From assembly GCA_021732005.1 (NCBI GenBank), contig JAKFVT010000045.1, positions 1 through 40,797 on the forward strand: DNA of 40,797 bases, read 5' to 3'. The position numbers and the translations under genes were made by a program. The first letter of the stretch is position 1. The number at the start of each line of letters is the position of its first letter. The stretch comes from Mycobacterium sp. Its GTDB lineage: Bacteria > Actinomycetota > Actinomycetes > Mycobacteriales > Mycobacteriaceae. The notes under the pieces were generated by a model, which ran no database searches, had not been told where the DNA came from, and was given only the letters and a program-made list of their open reading frames with translations. This document shows, in pieces, positions 40,231-40,797 of the stretch.

Positions 40231-40674
40231 ATGCTCCGCGAATTCGTCATCGCAGCAGCCGTCGGCGGAGCTGCGCTGGCCGTGGCACCGAGTGCCGCCG
40301 CCGATGAACCCCACGGGCCGTTCCCGGGCGATCCGCCGGGCATGAGCTACGAGGCTTACCTGAGCGCACCGTGCTATCAGTGGGACCGGTTCGCGTTTGG
40401 CCGCGGCCCCGGTGGCGAGCCGTTGCTCTGCCGCTGGATCCCCGGCCAGTCGCCGATCGGGATGGACCGCCCGCCGGAGGGCGTGGGCTTCTGGGTGCTC
40501 TCACCCAAGATCTACGGGGTGCAGGCCGTCGGCTCGCCGTGCCCGGGCTCGCAGGCCGCGGCTCAGTCGCCCGACGGCCTGCCCATGCTCTGCCTGGGGG
40601 CTCAGGGCTGGCAGCCCGGATCGATGCATTCCGGCGACTGGGGCAACGGGAACGACTTCTACCCGGCCAGCTAG
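40231..40674 (+). CDS. Secreted Cys-containing protein, function unknown
   Basis: A 147-residue protein with a Sec signal peptide ending SAAADEP and a mature domain with four cysteines in two C-x~16-20-G-x2-L-x-C-like modules (APCYQWDR...LLC and SPCPGSQ...PMLC). The pattern resembles the secreted protein at 7311-7709. A GGTGGA-like sequence precedes the ATG. Its stop TAG overlaps the stop of the convergent transposase fragment, so the insertion element end abuts it closely. Confidence 0.7.
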   Translation: MLREFVIAAAVGGAALAVAPSAAADEPHGPFPGDPPGMSYEAYLSAPCYQWDRFAFGRGPGGEPLLCRWIPGQSPIGMDRPPEGVGFWVLSPKIYGVQAVGSPCPGSQAAAQSPDGLPMLCLGAQGWQPGSMHSGDWGNGNDFYPAS

Positions 40675-40797
40675 CTGTATGAGGCCGTGACGTTGGTGAC
40701 GCCGGTGGCGAGTCGGGATGCTGGTGGCTGGCCTGCGGCGGCAGAGTGTGGTCGATGGTAGTTGAAGTGGATGTTCCAGACCTTGAGTGCTTCGCTG
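40671..40797 (-). mobile_element. C-terminal end of an IS481-like transposase (partial)
   Basis: On the minus strand an open frame runs from the window edge to TAG at 40671-40673 and encodes 42 codons including W-N-I-H-F-N-Y-H-R-P-H-S and then G-x-PP-x-SRLA. The string YHRPHS-A...GQPP is characteristic of the C-terminus of IS481-family DDE transposases. No terminal inverted repeat could be found beyond the stop, where the coding sequence of the secreted protein begins. Whether the element is complete upstream is not visible. Confidence 0.7.

Noticed and set aside
1..40797. CRISPR arrays, tRNA and rRNA genes, phage integration sites
   Set aside because: No regularly spaced repeats, cloverleaf-like sequences, rRNA-like stretches or attachment-site duplications were noticed by eye.

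Overview
The window reads as chromosome of an environmental or rapidly growing mycobacterium (Mycolicibacterium-like). It is very GC-rich and densely coded. It carries mycobacterial hallmarks: a mycolic-acid methyltransferase, PimC, a GjpA-type porin, a secreted AroQ-gamma chorismate mutase, LdtA-type L,D-transpeptidase, F420-type enzymes, a DUF7159 protein and mycobacterial P450 families (CYP124, CYP125, CYP140). No tRNA, rRNA or CRISPR array was seen. All names come from motif and remembered-family comparison; no database search was run.

Layout. 1-3.4 kb: tail of a 13E12/HNH-type gene, a crotonase-fold gene that looks like an enoyl-CoA isomerase, a divergent bfd/bfr iron-storage pair with IdeR-like boxes between them, an FkbM methyltransferase, and an AhpD-like gene behind a KstR-like site. 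3.4-5.9 kb: glnA3 and an amidohydrolase, directly abutting. 5.8-13 kb: GjpA-type porin, a secreted Cys-rich protein, a lipoprotein, an amidohydrolase-3/NTF2-like operon with its own promoter, an SDR, a Tat-exported dienelactone hydrolase and a Ddn-like protein. 13-19.4 kb: pimC, a small coiled-coil membrane protein, CYP140 and CYP124, a YoaK-type membrane protein and a threonine-synthase-like enzyme. 19.4-25.7 kb: NTF2-like and SRPBCC proteins, a polysaccharide deacetylase, an F420-type LLM oxidoreductase, DUF4331, and a two-gene operon for an exported protease and chorismate mutase. 25.8-29.4 kb: mycolic-acid methyltransferase, then a membrane-anchored protein and fdxA, each preceded by DosR-like boxes, then a DUF7159 protein. 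29.5-33.7 kb: L,D-transpeptidase, a GntR/sterol-desaturase-like operon with a FadR-like operator, YceI, and a CYP125-type P450 with a KstR operator. 33.8-40.8 kb: an XRE regulator, a P450-ferredoxin operon divergent from a TetR-SDR pair around three copies of one operator motif, a STAS/ANTAR regulatory pair, a secreted Cys-rich protein, and the C-terminal end of an IS481-like transposase at the edge.

bfr, glnA3, the amidohydrolase, cyp140 and the chorismate mutase occur in the same order and orientation as Rv1876, Rv1878, Rv1879, Rv1880c and Rv1885c of M. tuberculosis, so the window looks like an expanded version of that locus. The main theme is lipid/sterol and xenobiotic oxidation (four P450s with their own ferredoxin and regulators) mixed with cell-envelope genes. 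Many genes show a TANNNT -10 box 6-8 nt before the start codon, which points to leaderless transcripts and helped choose starts. The most interesting regions are the P450-ferredoxin/TetR-SDR module (34.9-37.9 kb), the two KstR-like sites 31 kb apart, the paired DosR boxes before fdxA, and a duplicated 3' tail of the NTF2-like gene stranded in a neighbouring intergenic region.
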